Positions 31,469 to 43,407 of a DNA stretch of 64,000 nucleotides are shown piece by piece. The translations under genes and the position numbers were made by a program. Numbering within the stretch: position 1 is the first letter of the stretch; every line of letters starts with the position of its first letter. The notes beneath the pieces were generated by a model. It was not told where the DNA came from and ran no database searches. It worked only from the letters and a program-made list of their open reading frames with translations. The DNA comes from Acephala macrosclerotiorum (lineage: Eukaryota; Ascomycota; Leotiomycetes; Helotiales; Mollisiaceae). Location of the stretch: NCBI GenBank assembly GCA_014904845.1, contig MU119338.1:82461-146460 (forward strand), in the 5' to 3' direction.

Positions 31469-32299
31469 AGACACGTGATTTCTTTGATCTTTGTTCCGAC
31501 AGAATGCCACGTAGATACTCTCTATGTCGATTGCTTTATGAAAGAATGCATAGATTCGCGTAAACGTAACTTGAGTATTGCTCTGATGAACGTACAACGC
31601 GCTTTGATTTCCAGTTAGAACGATGCAAGGGAATAGCCCCATTAGGATGTTCTCTGAGGGACAATAAAACAATTCGTCTATGCGAGACACTAGAATATCA
31701 TGCTCCAAGGGAACGACTTTCTTCTGAACTCTTGCTCTTCCTCTCAGCAATGTCCCACCTCCACTCAGTGACTGACATTGACAAAGCGTTCAAACACATG
31801 AAAACAGCAGCACCGAGATTCAATACAAACAGACCAGCCACAACGATCATAGACAATCAAAACATATATATGTACGCAATCCAACAACCATCCCTCCCCA
31901 CTAAATAGAGGATAAGAAACTCGGTCATCGTCCCATCACAGGCAATCGCAATCAATATCAGCACATCTTCGGCACAACCAACAGTCATTGAAAAGACAAT
32001 AGTTGCAATTTGACATCCGTGCTATTTTTCTCTTCTGTCTTTACCACTTACCTAGACAACACCAAAAAGAGAAATGGAAAGGTCAGTATGACGAAGAACT
32101 CATTATGTGCATTATTCCGGGTGCAATGAGTCGCCTAGCTAGACATATAATACATCTTATAAGCATCAGATCGCATCAATACCATCGCTCGTCCCAAAAT
32201 AAGTCGTATACGCCTCAACTCGCTTTGAGACCCTATGGTGCGGCCAAAAATTAAGGCCTGGTAACATGAAACATGAAGAAAGTTGGAAAGGATGGAAGA

Positions 32300-33898
32300 T
32301 CATAGCTCGTTGTGGTCGTAGGCTTGTGCGATCTTTTGGGCTTCTTCGCTGCCTCCATCGAATTTGGGGAAGATCTTGCCTTTCTTGAGCTCGTTGACTG
32401 CGACGTCGAATCGCGCACCAGCGAGGTAGGCGGCTCCGATCTGGGTTGTTTTAGAGGATGTGGGGGAGAATGGCGAGGGAAGTAATTTCTCACCATCAAA
32501 CCAGAGATAACGAGAAGGGTACCAAAAACGGCAAGCATGAGGTACATGACATCCTTGTTTGCTTCGGCAGTCTCGGCCTTCTTCTTCGCTTCCTCTTGAG
32601 CGATCTCGCCCTTGTGGATAAGAGAAAGTGCCTTTGGATCTTGCGTTGGGAAGATGGACTCGATGAATTGCTCGACCTGTCATAATCAGCATATCCACTT
32701 GCTTCTGCTCTGATTAGCCTTACCTTGCCGCACGCCATGCTGATCTGGAGGAAGTTTGGATCCGTAGGTTTGTTCTTCTTGTGTATCCTCCTGACGTATC
32801 TCAAGAAGATTTCGCTGACTGTCTTCAAGTTCTGTGAGGACTCCATCATCAATTGACACGCATCACCCTTGGTAATCTTGACATTCTTCTTGAAGATCTC
32901 GGGGTTCATGAAAACAAGCTCCAGTGTCGCGATAGCCATGGACTGTGGAATGGCGACGAAGTTGAAAACGCTCTGGTCCTTGATCGCAGCCATGTAGAAC
33001 AAACATTCGTCAGCGTGTTTGAGCGAGTTCAAGACCATCTCCGAACTGCAATTCAGTGCCTTTTGGAGGTTCTTCGGGTCGAACAGGTCCTCAAACTTGT
33101 CGACATGCTTAGACCAGATCTCCTTGGGCCAGAATCGTCTCTTGTCGTCAAAATCTTCGCGAATATCTCGGATGATGTTCGTCTTCTGTAAGAATTGACC
33201 CATGGACTCCGACAGTTCAGGACGCTTTAGCAGCGCTGGATTTGCAAGTTCGGCCTCCACAAATAGTCTTGTCAAACCATCACCGACCAAACCTGCGACA
33301 TAATGGCAATACAATTCATAGTCTTTGACTGTGTTCACACCATTGACGTTATGCTCCGCATTATTCGCGTAGTCTGCCATTCCATTGCCCATCTTCTCTG
33401 TGATATCCTTGATGATGTCTCTGTAGGCTGGTTTGACCAACTTGAACTCGGTAATAACTACGTCGAAATGTACGAGCAGGTCGCGATCTTTCTCGTTGGG
33501 TCCGTTCTCGTGGTATGTCCAGCCATCTTCCTCTAAGATGTTCTGGAAATTCCTCAACTTTGGCTCTTTATTTTCTAGGGGTATCGTCATATCATCTTCG
33601 ATGGTGTCCAGACCTCGTAGGATGAGGTAGAAGAGTGCGACTGGTACGAGGAGTTCGGGGTTGAGCTCTTGAATGACGGAACTGAAACTTCGGCTGGTCA
33701 TGTTCAGGTATTTGAAGCATTCTCTCAGAGTGGCAGATTCCTTTTCGGGATTCCTGGTATGAACAGGATCATGCCAGATCTTCCTGAAGTTCAATTAGCC
33801 ACGCGTGGAAATTTGTGCTCAGAGGCATACCATTGCAAGATCGATCTCAGCTGGTTTGGATGAACCGAGAAGTATAGGATCTGGCCAAGGAGACCCAT
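32300..33898 (-). CDS. ERG9: Squalene synthase (farnesyl-diphosphate farnesyltransferase)
   Basis: Exons are 33898-33831, 33783-32724, 32676-32494 and 32440-32300, giving 483 residues, normal for fungal Erg9. It joins two farnesyl diphosphates head to head through presqualene diphosphate to squalene with NADPH, the first committed step of ergosterol synthesis, at the ER membrane. Both Asp-rich Mg-binding motifs are present: [10 protein letters not shown] (residues 79-87) and [23 protein letters not shown] and [14 protein letters not shown] are also family signatures. The third exon encodes the hydrophobic anchor ([17 protein letters not shown]), continued by IGAAYLAG in exon 4. Introns are 47, 47 and 53 bp. 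The upstream region carries a duplicated 36-bp element. Confidence 0.97.
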
Positions 33899-34573
33899 TG
33901 TGAAGCGGGTAACAGGATATAAGAGCAATTTCGAGGTGATTTGGGTAGGTTTCGTTCAGTCCTTGAAATTATTCGGAATTCGTGGTGTGTTGTAGTTTAG
34001 ATAGAATTCGTTCAATTGCTGAAATTATTCGAAATTCGTGGTTGCGACTGAGGACGAACGGCTCATTTCCGATTATTGACACAAGGCTGCTTCGAGATGA
34101 CTTTCGTACAACTTAGCAACGCTGTCAGGAGGAGGAGTGATGTATGGCGGATACGAATTGGGAGGAATATATGTTGTCGATTTATCCTTCTGCTCCACCG
34201 CTGATTTCCTACTGGGCAAGAGCGCCAATCGGAGACAAGCACCAAGCAAACCGTGCCAACTCTTTCAGGGCAAGCTTCTCGTCTAGTCTCGCGTCAGATT
34301 CAGCCTCGCGATAGGATGCAGGCAGCAATTTCGTTTGTTGCCAAAAGAAGCCATGAGGCACTTGGCGCCTCCCTGCGGATGGCTTCGTATTTTTTGCTGA
34401 CACCAGTATGGATCTGACGTGCTTTACGACCTTCTTCCGATAGTGTTATAACCTCTGGCCTTCTGCTTCTCTACCTTCTGCTCCGCATCTTTCGGACAAA
34501 ATCTAAGAAAGCCCCAGCGTGACAGACGACTGTCAGCTTCGACGCGCCCAAGCACAATCTGCAAATCGCGGTT
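33899..34573. promoter_or_regulatory. Divergent promoter, squalene synthase / TPT transporter
   Basis: 675 bp between divergent starts. It contains the 36-bp direct repeat at 33951-34042, which lies 53-144 bp upstream of the ERG9 start codon. Confidence 0.5.
33951..34042. repeat. 36-bp direct repeat upstream of ERG9
   Basis: Copies at 33951-33986 and 34007-34042 (period 56 bp) share 31 of 36 positions. Both contain TTCGTTCA at the left and TGAAATTATTCG(A/G)AATTCGTGGT at the right. A paired regulator site or a 5' UTR duplication are both possible. Confidence 0.75.
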
Positions 34574-35690
34574 ATGACTTCTGCCACCCCACTTGATGAG
34601 GATATAGAGATGAACAAGATGGGGCTGCTAGCGGAAGAGGGACGAGATTCGTTTGACTCGCCTCCGCCAGTGCCGAAGGGAGGGAGGAAACCGGAAAAGA
34701 GGGAACCATGGAGCAGAGTGATTGATGGATTCTGCATTGTCTTGAATATCGCAAGCACCGTTATTCTTGTCTTCTTAAACAATTGGTACGCCCTCAATTA
34801 CCCTCTCAAGTATGCAGTTCAGTATGCTTAGCAGACGTAGGATATTGAAAGATAAACAGCTTAAGAGCTGCCAAATTTCGTTTGCCATGTGGCATTTCAC
34901 TTGCACCTCGATCGTCCTATGGGTAGCAAGCCGATCTCCCTTCAACCTCTTTGTACCGATTCGACTACCCTTCGTACAAATGCTACCTCTATGTGCTTTC
35001 TTCGCGGGATTCTTGGTCCTTGGGAACTTGAGTTTGGCATACAATTCGGTTGGATTTTATCAATTGGCCAAAATTATGACTACACCTTGTGTCGCTGTCC
35101 TACAATACTTCTATCTTGGAAAGTCGATTTCAGGCCTCACAGCCGGCGCTTTAGCAAGCCTTTGCATTGGCGTGGGCCTCACCAATTCCGGAGCAGTCGG
35201 GCTTACAACACTGGGAGTGTCAATAGCAGTCGCTGCTTTCACAGTCACGGCATTCTACCAAGTATGGATTGGAAAGAAGATGAAGGACTTCAATGTGTCA
35301 AGTCCTCAGCTATTGTTGAACCAGGCACCCATCTCAGTCTTAATGTTGGCCTTCCTGGTCCCATTCTTCGACACGATTCCGGACATCAAAATCATACCAA
35401 ACGATACCTTGATCGCTCTGTTCCTCTCTGGACTAGCAGCAGCGGCTCTGAACCTCTCCCAGTTCCTAATCATCGGACGAATGAGCGCCCTAACCTTCAA
35501 CGTTGCCTCAAAGTAAGTCTTCCCTCCATCAACATCCAGCACCTCACTAACATCCTTCAGCGTCAAAACAATCATAATCCTCACCTACGGCTGGATGAGC
35601 GAAGGCCGAGTCCTCACAGCAAAAGACGCGTTAGGGATAATCCTCGCACTCGGAGGCGCTACATTATACAGTCAACTTTCACAACGATAA
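34574..35690 (+). CDS. TPT/DMT-family transporter (nucleotide-sugar or triose-phosphate type), copy 1
   Basis: Exons are 34574-34785, 34841-35512 and 35561-35690, giving 337 residues. An acidic/Pro-rich cytosolic N-terminus precedes about ten hydrophobic segments, from VIDGFCIVLNIASTVILVFLN to DALGIILALGGATLYSQL. Family features are SCQISFAMWHFTCTSI, LAKIMTTPCVAVLQYFYLGK, the SPQLLLNQAPIS motif, and the terminal VKTIIILTYGW segment. TPT-family proteins in fungi are mostly Golgi or ER antiporters exchanging nucleotide sugars for nucleoside monophosphate. The substrate cannot be read from sequence. It is convergent with a paralogue 225 bp away and lies about 3 kb from a UDP-deoxysugar reductase gene. 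Confidence 0.9.
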
Positions 35691-35915
35691 GTCTAGAGGC
35701 TATTTATATATACAAGATAAACGCGGACATGCATGTAAAGTAATTGTATGAAAAGATTACCGATTCACCAGACCCCGTTTTGCGAACCGTCGTGCTCTAT
35801 CGTGACAAATGAACGTACATGAATCAATAAACCTGTTCTATCCTTCTGTTTTGCTTCTTACAGCCACCCACCAAATATCCATAACGCTTCCTCAGCGCTG
35901 AATATACAAGACTAA

Positions 35916-37389
35916 TCATTTTCTTGGGCGGTTCAACATGATGTATGAGTATCTATCACAAGTCAGCATTTCCCCTTCCACATCTCTCCCACCAGACCCC
36001 TCATCAACACCAAGAAGCGAGAAACCGAAAGGATGAGAAGAACTCACATAATAATCCCCGCAATCGTCATAACCACTCCCAACGCACTCATATCCGTAAC
36101 ACTCTTCCCCGACACCGCCCACCCGATCCCCACAATACTCACCGTCTTCAAATGCCCTACCACCGTACTACTAACCGGCCCTGACCCCGCCACAATAAAA
36201 AACTGACTAATATTAATCAAACTCGCAAATCCACCACTCATAACAATCATCGCCCATCTATATTGTGGCACTATACTCAAATCCGGAATCTGGTCAACGA
36301 TGGGAATGGCGAACATGAGCATGATGGAGGAGATGGGGGCTTGGTTTAGGAGGAGTTGTGAAGAGGACATGGAGAGTTTTTTGTGGTAGGCGCCGATTAG
36401 GACGGTGTAGCAGGAGGAGGCGAAGACGCCGGATAGGGCGAAAATTACGCCGATCAAAGAGGTGGATTCTACGGTTGGGTTGGAGGTCGGTTTGGTGTCG
36501 TAGTAGGAGGTTATGCCTACACCGAAACACACAGGGATCAAGGCTAAAGCGGCGTTGATGGGGACTACGCGAATCAGTATAGGATTTGACAAAAGTGCAA
36601 TAGGCGAGAGGCTTGGAACTTGCTTGAGAGCTTTTAACACATAATGAAAGCAAAGGGGCTTGATAAGGAGAGGGTTTCTTACTGGTGGCATGGTAGAAGA
36701 TGTAGTTTATGATTGCGGTCATGGGCGTGAGGAGGACTCGACAGAGTTGGTAGACAGTTACGGTGCTGAAGGCCAGGGAGAGGTTGGGCAGGACGACGTT
36801 GAGGCACATCGAGAAAGCGAGCTGTGAAGAGTGTTAGTGTGATACTATTTTAACGTAAAGTAAGCGAGATAAGGTGAGGGTATAGAAAACTGAAGGGCGG
36901 AGGAGAAGGAAGGGATAGAGAAGTGGTCTATCAGACGAATCACGGGGTTTGCCCATGGAGTATAGGAGAAGGGAGCAAACATACAGGAAGCATCTCCACT
37001 ATGCCAGCTCTTTTTGGCACGAAAGCTCCTATCCTCGGTCGAGACACCTATATGGTCAGCCAAAGTTCAATGTTGAGATCCGGGCTACTTACGACGTACA
37101 ACGTCAAGCCTGTACAAACGAAATGAAAACAAGCGAAACTCGTCTGCATCAACTTGAAATTTGGATCATTGAAGATAGCCTTGTTCGTAAACACAATCCC
37201 AATCGTCGAAGCCATATTGATAGCCGTCCATATCAAAAACTTCTTTCTTGCGGCAGCGCTGATGGTGGTTGGTGTAGGTGCTACTGCTGGAGGCTCGGCA
37301 TCGAAAGATTTCCCATTCTCATCTGCTTCCCGCTGAGCCTCAACGTCGAGGAGCGGGATGCTGTTCTCGTTCTCATCTTTGACGGCCAT
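35916..37389 (-). CDS. TPT/DMT-family transporter, copy 2
   Basis: Exons are 37389-37093, 37047-36985, 36821-36683, 36564-36048 and 35952-35916, giving 350 residues. The architecture matches copy 1: an acidic N-terminus (SIPLLDVEAQREADEN), TAINMASTIGIVFTNKAIF, MQTSFACFHFVCTGLTLY, VYQLCRVLLTPMTAIINYIFY, then SSSQLLLNQAPISSIMLMF and VVGHLKTVSIVGIGW. The SxQLLLNQAPIS motif is shared with copy 1, but intron number differs (4 versus 2), so the duplication is old or one copy has gained or lost introns. The last exon encodes only IYSYIMLNRPRK, ending in basic residues suited to Golgi retention or ER export. Function as for copy 1. Confidence 0.9.
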
Positions 37390-38451
37390 GATGGATCATG
37401 TGATAGGGATCTTCTCGTGATGCGCTGGTCGACCGAGGTTCAGGATGGCTGAGGCGGCTGAAAGAATGGATCAAAGAATCGAAGGTGAATTAAATTAGTC
37501 GTGTGAGAAGTGAAAGGCGATTCATGAGCGGAGAATCAGGGCCTGGATATCCAAGATAGATCGAGGGATGTGAAGTCGTCGATGAAAGTTGTGAAGGCAC
37601 GTCGCGATGTTTGATGTTCAGGAGAGGGCACGTTTCCGAAAGGATGTTTTTTGCCAAGCCAATTGCGCCTCTCGGATACGAATAATAGGAGTTCCGTAAA
37701 TATTACAGCTCGATTGAGTGCTGTTACCTTGGGTTGAGGTCTTTGAGATTTCGTTATTCAGTTTTGGAAATGTTGTTGAGCTGCACGTTTTATGAAGTCA
37801 GGTCTAAAGTTGGCTAGGAATTCTTGCCGGTGGCCGAGCTGTGTTAGTCGTGGCAGATCAGTAACAAGGACCTAGGTACAGCGATCTATAATTCATTCCG
37901 GGCAAAAGTGTACAGATTATGTTATAATCCTATATATATCACTCCATTCCTTCACAGTTTCGGATAGAAACACTCGAGTATCAAATACTCTTACCCGTGG
38001 CATCCAATCATCTATCAAAATTCTCCCCATCGCTGCCCCTTTTCCAAATTGGCGGACCCCTGCAATATCAAGATGGAGGCGTGAAAGGCGGTAAGTAGTG
38101 CGCGGCAACCCCACCATTATCAGCACAGATAATGAGCTGGCAACGGTGATAGAGTTTATGAAGAGAACAATCATAACGTGAGCAATTGCCAATTAACGCA
38201 AAGTAAACAATGTGAATATACGAAGAAACACAATATAATTGATTGCTCAACTTATTCACAAGGAGTTCCTGCAGGTTTTACGAGATCGGCTTAGACCCAG
38301 ATTCTCTCCTCGCCCTGCATTGCATTTCAAGGGCGTTGACAAAGCGCGCTATTCACCCCCGCCACACCTTTCCCATTATTTGTCTTCTACTTCTCACCGT
38401 CGTTTCTCCAACACAACGCAAGAACCCCCCAAAAATCTAAATCAAGCAAAC
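37390..38451. promoter_or_regulatory. Divergent intergenic region, transporter 2 / deoxysugar epimerase-reductase
   Basis: About 1.06 kb between divergent genes. No gene recognised; the 60 bp before 38452 are C/A-rich, as in a 5' UTR. Confidence 0.4.
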
Positions 38452-39479
38452 ATGTCTTCCGAGAACGTTTTCCTCATCTGGGGTGGCGAAGGATGGGTCG
38501 CTGGCCAGTATGTCAACTCTCAAATCATGTTCAAAATGCATACTGATTTATTTGTAGCTTGAAGACCCTCCTCGAGTCGCAGGGTGAGCAATCTGGCGCC
38601 ACCCACACTGATACCAGCTCACGAATCTGCAGGCAAGAAGGTCTTCTCTACCACCGTCCGCATGCAAAACAGGGAGGCTGTCATTGCTGAGCTCGACAAA
38701 TACAAGCCAACCCACGTCCTCAACGCTGCTGGATCTACTGGCCGACCCAACGTTGACTGGTGCGAGGATCACAAGGAGGAGACCATCAGAAACAACGTTA
38801 TCGGTACCATTAACTTGGCTGATTGCTGCTATGAAAAGGGCATTCACATCACCGTCTTCGCCACTGGCTGCATCTATGCCTACAACGACTCCCATCCAAT
38901 TGGTGGTCCAGGTTTCCTCGAGACCGACAAGGCCAATTTTGATGGCTCTTTCTACTCTGAGACTAAGGCACACGTTGAGGAGGTGAGTTTTGTGGTATCA
39001 ACAGATCCGCAGAAGCTAACAATTTGCAGATCATGAAGAACTACAGCAACTGCTTGATCCTCCGACTCCGCATGCCAGTCAGCGACGACCTCCACTCCCG
39101 TAACTTCGTCACCAAGATCGCCAAGTACGAGCGTGTCGTTGACATTCCCAACTCCAACACCATCCTCCACGATCTCCTCCCCGCCTCCATCCTCATGGCC
39201 GAGCACAAGGACACTGGCATCTACAACTTCACCAACCCAGGCGCCATCTCCCACAACGAGGTCCTCTCCCTCTTCAAGGAGTACGTCCGACCAGACTTCA
39301 CCTGGAAGAACTTCACATTGGACGAGCAAGCCAAGGTCATCAAGGCTGGCCGATCCAACTGCAAGCTCGACACCACCAAGCTTGTCAACAAGCTCAAGGA
39401 GTACAAGTACGAGGTTCCTGAGATCCACGAGGCTTACAAGGGCTGCTTCCAGCGTATGGCTGCTGCTGGTGTGAAATAA
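38452..39479 (+). CDS. UDP-4-keto-6-deoxyglucose 3,5-epimerase/4-reductase (NRS/ER type, SDR)
   Basis: Exons are 38452-38507, 38558-38583, 38633-38982 and 39030-39479, giving 293 residues, the size of stand-alone NRS/ER enzymes. A modified Rossmann nucleotide motif starts the protein (FLIWGGEGWVAG, then HLKTLLESQGKKV). Also present are HVLNAAGSTGRPNVDWCE, ATGCIYAY, the extended-SDR catalytic YSETKAHVEE (Tyr and Lys), and ILRLRMPVSDD. The plant and fungal counterpart converts UDP-4-keto-6-deoxyglucose to UDP-rhamnose with NADPH, the last step of UDP-rhamnose synthesis in the cytosol. The 26-nt second exon and short introns (50, 49 and 47 bp) are clear. The partner 4,6-dehydratase is not in the window. 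Confidence 0.92.
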
Positions 39480-40109
39480 ATGCGATGATATCCCTGCGCT
39501 GGAGTGGAAAAGTGATTAAGAATTAAATTCAAAACTGGCTATTAGAGCATTTGTCGAGCAAAATAAAGACAAGAATCAAACATGATAGTGCGGTGAGCTT
39601 CAACGTGCTGAATGTCTCGGATCTGTGGGCAGCCTGTACCACATCGAGGCGGGTCATTTGCTCAAGTTTTCGTAATTTTTGAAATCGAATTTAAATCATC
39701 CTAATATATAACAGGCATAATTGTATGTCTAGGTATGACTTATATTTCAATGCGTGAATGTCCGTAATTGCCACCAACATCGTAAGGCGTTAAGCTGACC
39801 CCTCCACGTGAATACGAGCTCGGATATGAGATACGAAAAAGAACCTCTTTCCTTCGTCATAGGCAGACCAAACCTCCAACACGATCTAGCCTCCAAAAAA
39901 AAACCTCAGCCTCATAGCAACGTCAACAGTAGCACAGCCAAGCTTGCGACAGCTACACAAGATTGATCTCCTTCCGGTTCCCCTTCCACCTCTTTTCCTC
40001 TTCGATAACCATCTGCAGAACCACCACTGCTACTGCGCATAACGTCAACGTCCAAAAGACCGAGACCTGCGAGAACCAGTTCAGAATCACCACACACAAC
40101 GCCGACGCC
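39480..40109. other. Intergenic, tandem genes
   Basis: About 630 bp with an AT-rich middle (39670-39730). Presumed terminator of the reductase gene and promoter of the DnaJ gene. Confidence 0.4.
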
Positions 40110-41805
40110 ATGGTCGTCGACACCACCTACTACGACGCTCTAGGCGTAAAGACCGACGCGTCCGAGTTGGAAATCAAAAAGGCATACCGCAAGCTCGCGA
40201 TTGTAACCCATCCTGGTATATATACTTTCTCACCCTATGCTCCATCTTCGCCCGTCCCCAAGTTCCCCCATTCATTCTCTATTCCGAACTCGAACTCACT
40301 ATGCAAAGACAAGAACCCAGGCGACGAAACCGCACACGCACGCTTCCAAGAAATCGGCGAAGCTTACCAAGTCCTCTCCAATAACGATCTCCGCGCGGCT
40401 TACGATAAATATGGCAAAGATAAAGCTCTTCCCTCAGAAGGGTTCGCTGACCCGGCAGAGTTCTTTGGTACTATATTCGGTGGTGAAGCTTTCGTTGATC
40501 TGATCGGGGAAATTTCTCTTATGAAAGATCTTACCAAGACAATGGATATCACGATGCAAGAACAAGAAGAGGCTGCAGCCGCAGGTGAAGAATTCCCAGG
40601 CGAAGCTGAGGCGAAACAAGCTAGTTTGGCAGAGGAACGAGCACGACAAGAGAAGGAGGGGCTTGGAGAGAGCAGTAAAGCCGGTGGTGGGGTTCCAGCG
40701 CCCAGTGTATCAGCAGAGACGAACGATGCAGAGAAGTGGTCAACAGCAAGCACACTTGCGCCTGAGAAGGAGAAGAGAACGAGTCCTAGTCCTTCTGCTT
40801 CTGCGAGCGGGACAAGCACACCGAGACGACAGGGAATACCCATCCGACAAGCTATTATGGATAAGACGGAAGAAGACGCACAACTTAATGCTGCCGGTTT
40901 GACAGAAGAGGAGAAGGAGTTAAGGAAGAAAGAGAAGAAGAAGGGTGGTCTGTCGAAGGCTCAACGCGAGGAATTGGCTGCGTATGAGGAGGAGCGTAGG
41001 AAAGTCAGAAAGGAACGAGTTGATACCCTGGCGAAGAAACTCATCGATCGAATCTCGGTCTGGACGGAAACTGGCAAGGAAGCAGATGTTACAAAGGCTT
41101 TCCAAGAGAAGACGCGGTTAGAAGTCGAGAATCTCAAGATGGAATCCTTCGGTCTCGATATCCTCCACGCCATCGGGACTACGTACATGCAAAAGGCTAC
41201 CGCATTACTGAAGTCTCAAAAGTTCCTAGGAATCGGAGGTTTCTTCAGCAGATTGAAGGATAAGGGTACATTGGCAAAGGAGACTTGGAACACAATTTCG
41301 AGCGCGATCGATGCTCAGATGACAATGGAGGAGATGGCTAAGGCAGAAGAGAAGGGAGGAGAGGAGTGGACAGATGAGAAGAAGGTTGAATACGAGCGGA
41401 GAGTTACAGGCAAGATCCTCACAGCTGCGTGGAGAGGAAGCAAGTTTGAGATTCAAAGCGTGTTGAGAGATGTTTGCGACGAGGTTTTGAACGACAAGCG
41501 AGTCCCTATTTCGAAGAGACTAGAGCGTGCTCAAGCTTTAGTGCTTATTGGGGAGATATTCCAGAAGGTATGTTTTACCAGTTCCTCTTTTCGTTGAAAG
41601 TAATGGACTAATAGAATGCTAGGCACAACGTAACCCAGAAGAAGAAGGCGACTACATGGCATTCGAACAACTCGTCGCCGACGCAGCCGCCAAGAAGGAA
41701 ACCAAGAAGAAAGACAAGAAATCCTCAAAGGCAGAATCGACCCACGCACACTCAGCGGCTGCGAATGTAGCTGCCGATGCTCCAAACGTAACGCCTCGCC
41801 ACTAG
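40110..41805 (+). CDS. DnaJ-domain protein with DnaJ-X domain (Caj1/Djp1-like)
   Basis: Exons are 40110-40215, 40309-41567 and 41623-41805, giving 515 residues. The N-terminal J domain reads [24 protein letters not shown]. The invariant HPD is created by splicing (CAT CCT G / AC), followed by [23 protein letters not shown] and YDKYGK. A charged Ala/Glu/Ser-rich linker leads to the DnaJ-X region ([66 protein letters not shown]). The tail is basic/Ala-rich. Yeast Caj1 and Djp1 have this layout. Djp1 aids peroxisomal and mitochondrial protein import, and J domains stimulate Hsp70 ATPase. The C-terminal exon start rests on the AATGCTAG acceptor. Confidence 0.94.
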
Positions 41806-42283
41806 ACCTTTACTCTCATACACGAGGCCGTTCTTTCTATACTGCTTGGGAACTGCTAAGGTGTGGCTGTGTAGGAAAGATGACGAACAAGAGGCGAAAG
41901 AAGTTGCGGAAGATGAGCAGCGGCATTTGCATGTAGAGATGTTAAATTTCTTGTTGGATTAGTTTCGGACCTTTGAACCTTTGATCCACGGATCATCGCG
42001 GTGGAACCAAGCGCAAGCATGGTGCAGATGCATAGAAAGCAGTCGATTGCGAATTGTCCACTCCATTCTTGTTTTCTACTTCTACTTCTCCTTCTCCTGA
42101 TAGCGAGGGGTGGTGCATATGCATACGTGCATAGTGTGAGAATACCAGTAGATAGTAATGAAACATTTCACCATATCGCGTCGCAATCCCGATTGTCCGT
42201 AAGTTGTTAGTGGGTTGAGGTTGATGCTATGGACTCTCATGGTAATAGACATTTAAGTGTATACAAGATATAGTATCCATAAG
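41806..42283. other. Intergenic
   Basis: About 480 bp after the DnaJ gene; nothing recognised. Confidence 0.4.
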
Positions 42284-42599
42284 ATTAGAAATCTTTCTCT
42301 CTAATCCGCAATAACTCAATCCAGATTCCAAAATTTCCAACGACCTTCCCCTCCTCCTTACTATTCACAAACAAGCTGTCCTTCAAACCAAAATTAGACG
42401 GATCACCATGTGAAACTTCGCTCCCCAAAACATTTTCCACAAATCTGGTCGCCACTTTTTCGTAATTGCAATCGCGTCATGGCATGTTTCTCCTAGCTGT
42501 GGTCTCCTGGTTTCCATACTTCTTCCACGACCTAGGACATATATTATCAAGTTGGCCACTCGCTCTGGGTTGTTGAAGATGTTGCTAGTGGGGGCGTGG
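42284..42599 (-). pseudogene. Fragment of an unidentified gene with a frameshift
   Basis: One minus-strand frame encodes IFNNPERVANLIIYVLGRGRS and METRRPQLGETCHDAIAI. The next frame then continues as VATRFVENVLGSEVSHGDPS, NFGLKDSLFVNS and KVVGNFGIWIELLRIREKDF before a stop at 42284. The two halves read like one protein interrupted by a small indel near 42455. No upstream exon or start was found and the family is not recognised. An intron cannot be excluded. Confidence 0.35.
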
Positions 42600-43407
42600 A
42601 ATGGAGGTATTTATAATTATACCGCTTGGCACCTGAATAATAAGTCCTGAAGGTCAACGGTAGATAGGAAAATCTCAATCGCAAATACAGTACTTACGAA
42701 GTTCAAAAGCAGTGAAATGGTAATAGAAAATAGGAAAGTGCTTCGGCAGTCAGAGACTCTTCAAATCATCAAGAAACTGATGGCGTATACGAAGACGATG
42801 AAGGTGATGGGAAAGGAATGTGGTCGAATCTCTCTCCATTTGGCTCTCTACTGCCTATCTATCCAATATAGCTTGCCCCATCGCCATCGCCCATGTAGGC
42901 ATCCATTTTCGTCCTTCAAACCAATTTCCTCTCTTCTCTCTCACCCGGACGATATGACGCCTTCTTTCCTATTCTTTCCTATAATCCTTATCACAAGGGG
43001 GTATCGCTAGTAGTACAGTGCACTTCCAAACAAACAAAGGAAAAAAGCTTTCAGAGACCGAGACCCGAATATCGAGGTCGAGTGGTGAGAGTGTACTCAT
43101 ACACTTGTCGCCATGCCATCCATTAATCGTGGCAGACAAGAATGCAAAGAACAACGAACTGAACAGAAACGATAGAATCCCGCCTTCCCGAAGCCCATGC
43201 ACCAAATCCAGTATCAAACGCCGTCTCAAAGAATGCAAGAATGGTTTCCTCCATAAACGCCCCTGCCTGTTAATGCCCGGAACATAGGAAAGTTGGTGCC
43301 GTTCTGTTGAGTGGTGTGTAGTTGCGTTTTTACGAATCAATCATCTAGTTTTCGAATTTGTTGGCTTTTCTCTGGTCTTATGGTGTTTAAATAGATGCGA
43401 ATTACGA
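42600..43407. other. Intergenic
   Basis: About 800 bp with no supported gene; presumably the 3' flank of the coiled-coil gene. Confidence 0.4.

Larger units (their letters stand above)
31317..32299. other. Intergenic, convergent 3' flanks with two hairpins
   Basis: About 980 bp between the 3' ends of GTPase B and squalene synthase. A minus-strand open frame (31750-31208) overlaps the GTPase exon and is judged a shadow. Two inverted repeats lie at 31399-31468. Confidence 0.5.

Noticed and set aside
31208..31750. 180-codon minus-strand frame
   Set aside because: Overlaps the last exon of GTPase B antisense, has no domain, and its composition follows the coding strand opposite.
9305..39479. 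Sterol regulon link between the Upc2-like regulator and ERG9
   Set aside because: The Upc2-like label rests only on generic fungal-regulator segments, and the genes are 21 kb apart with many unrelated genes between.
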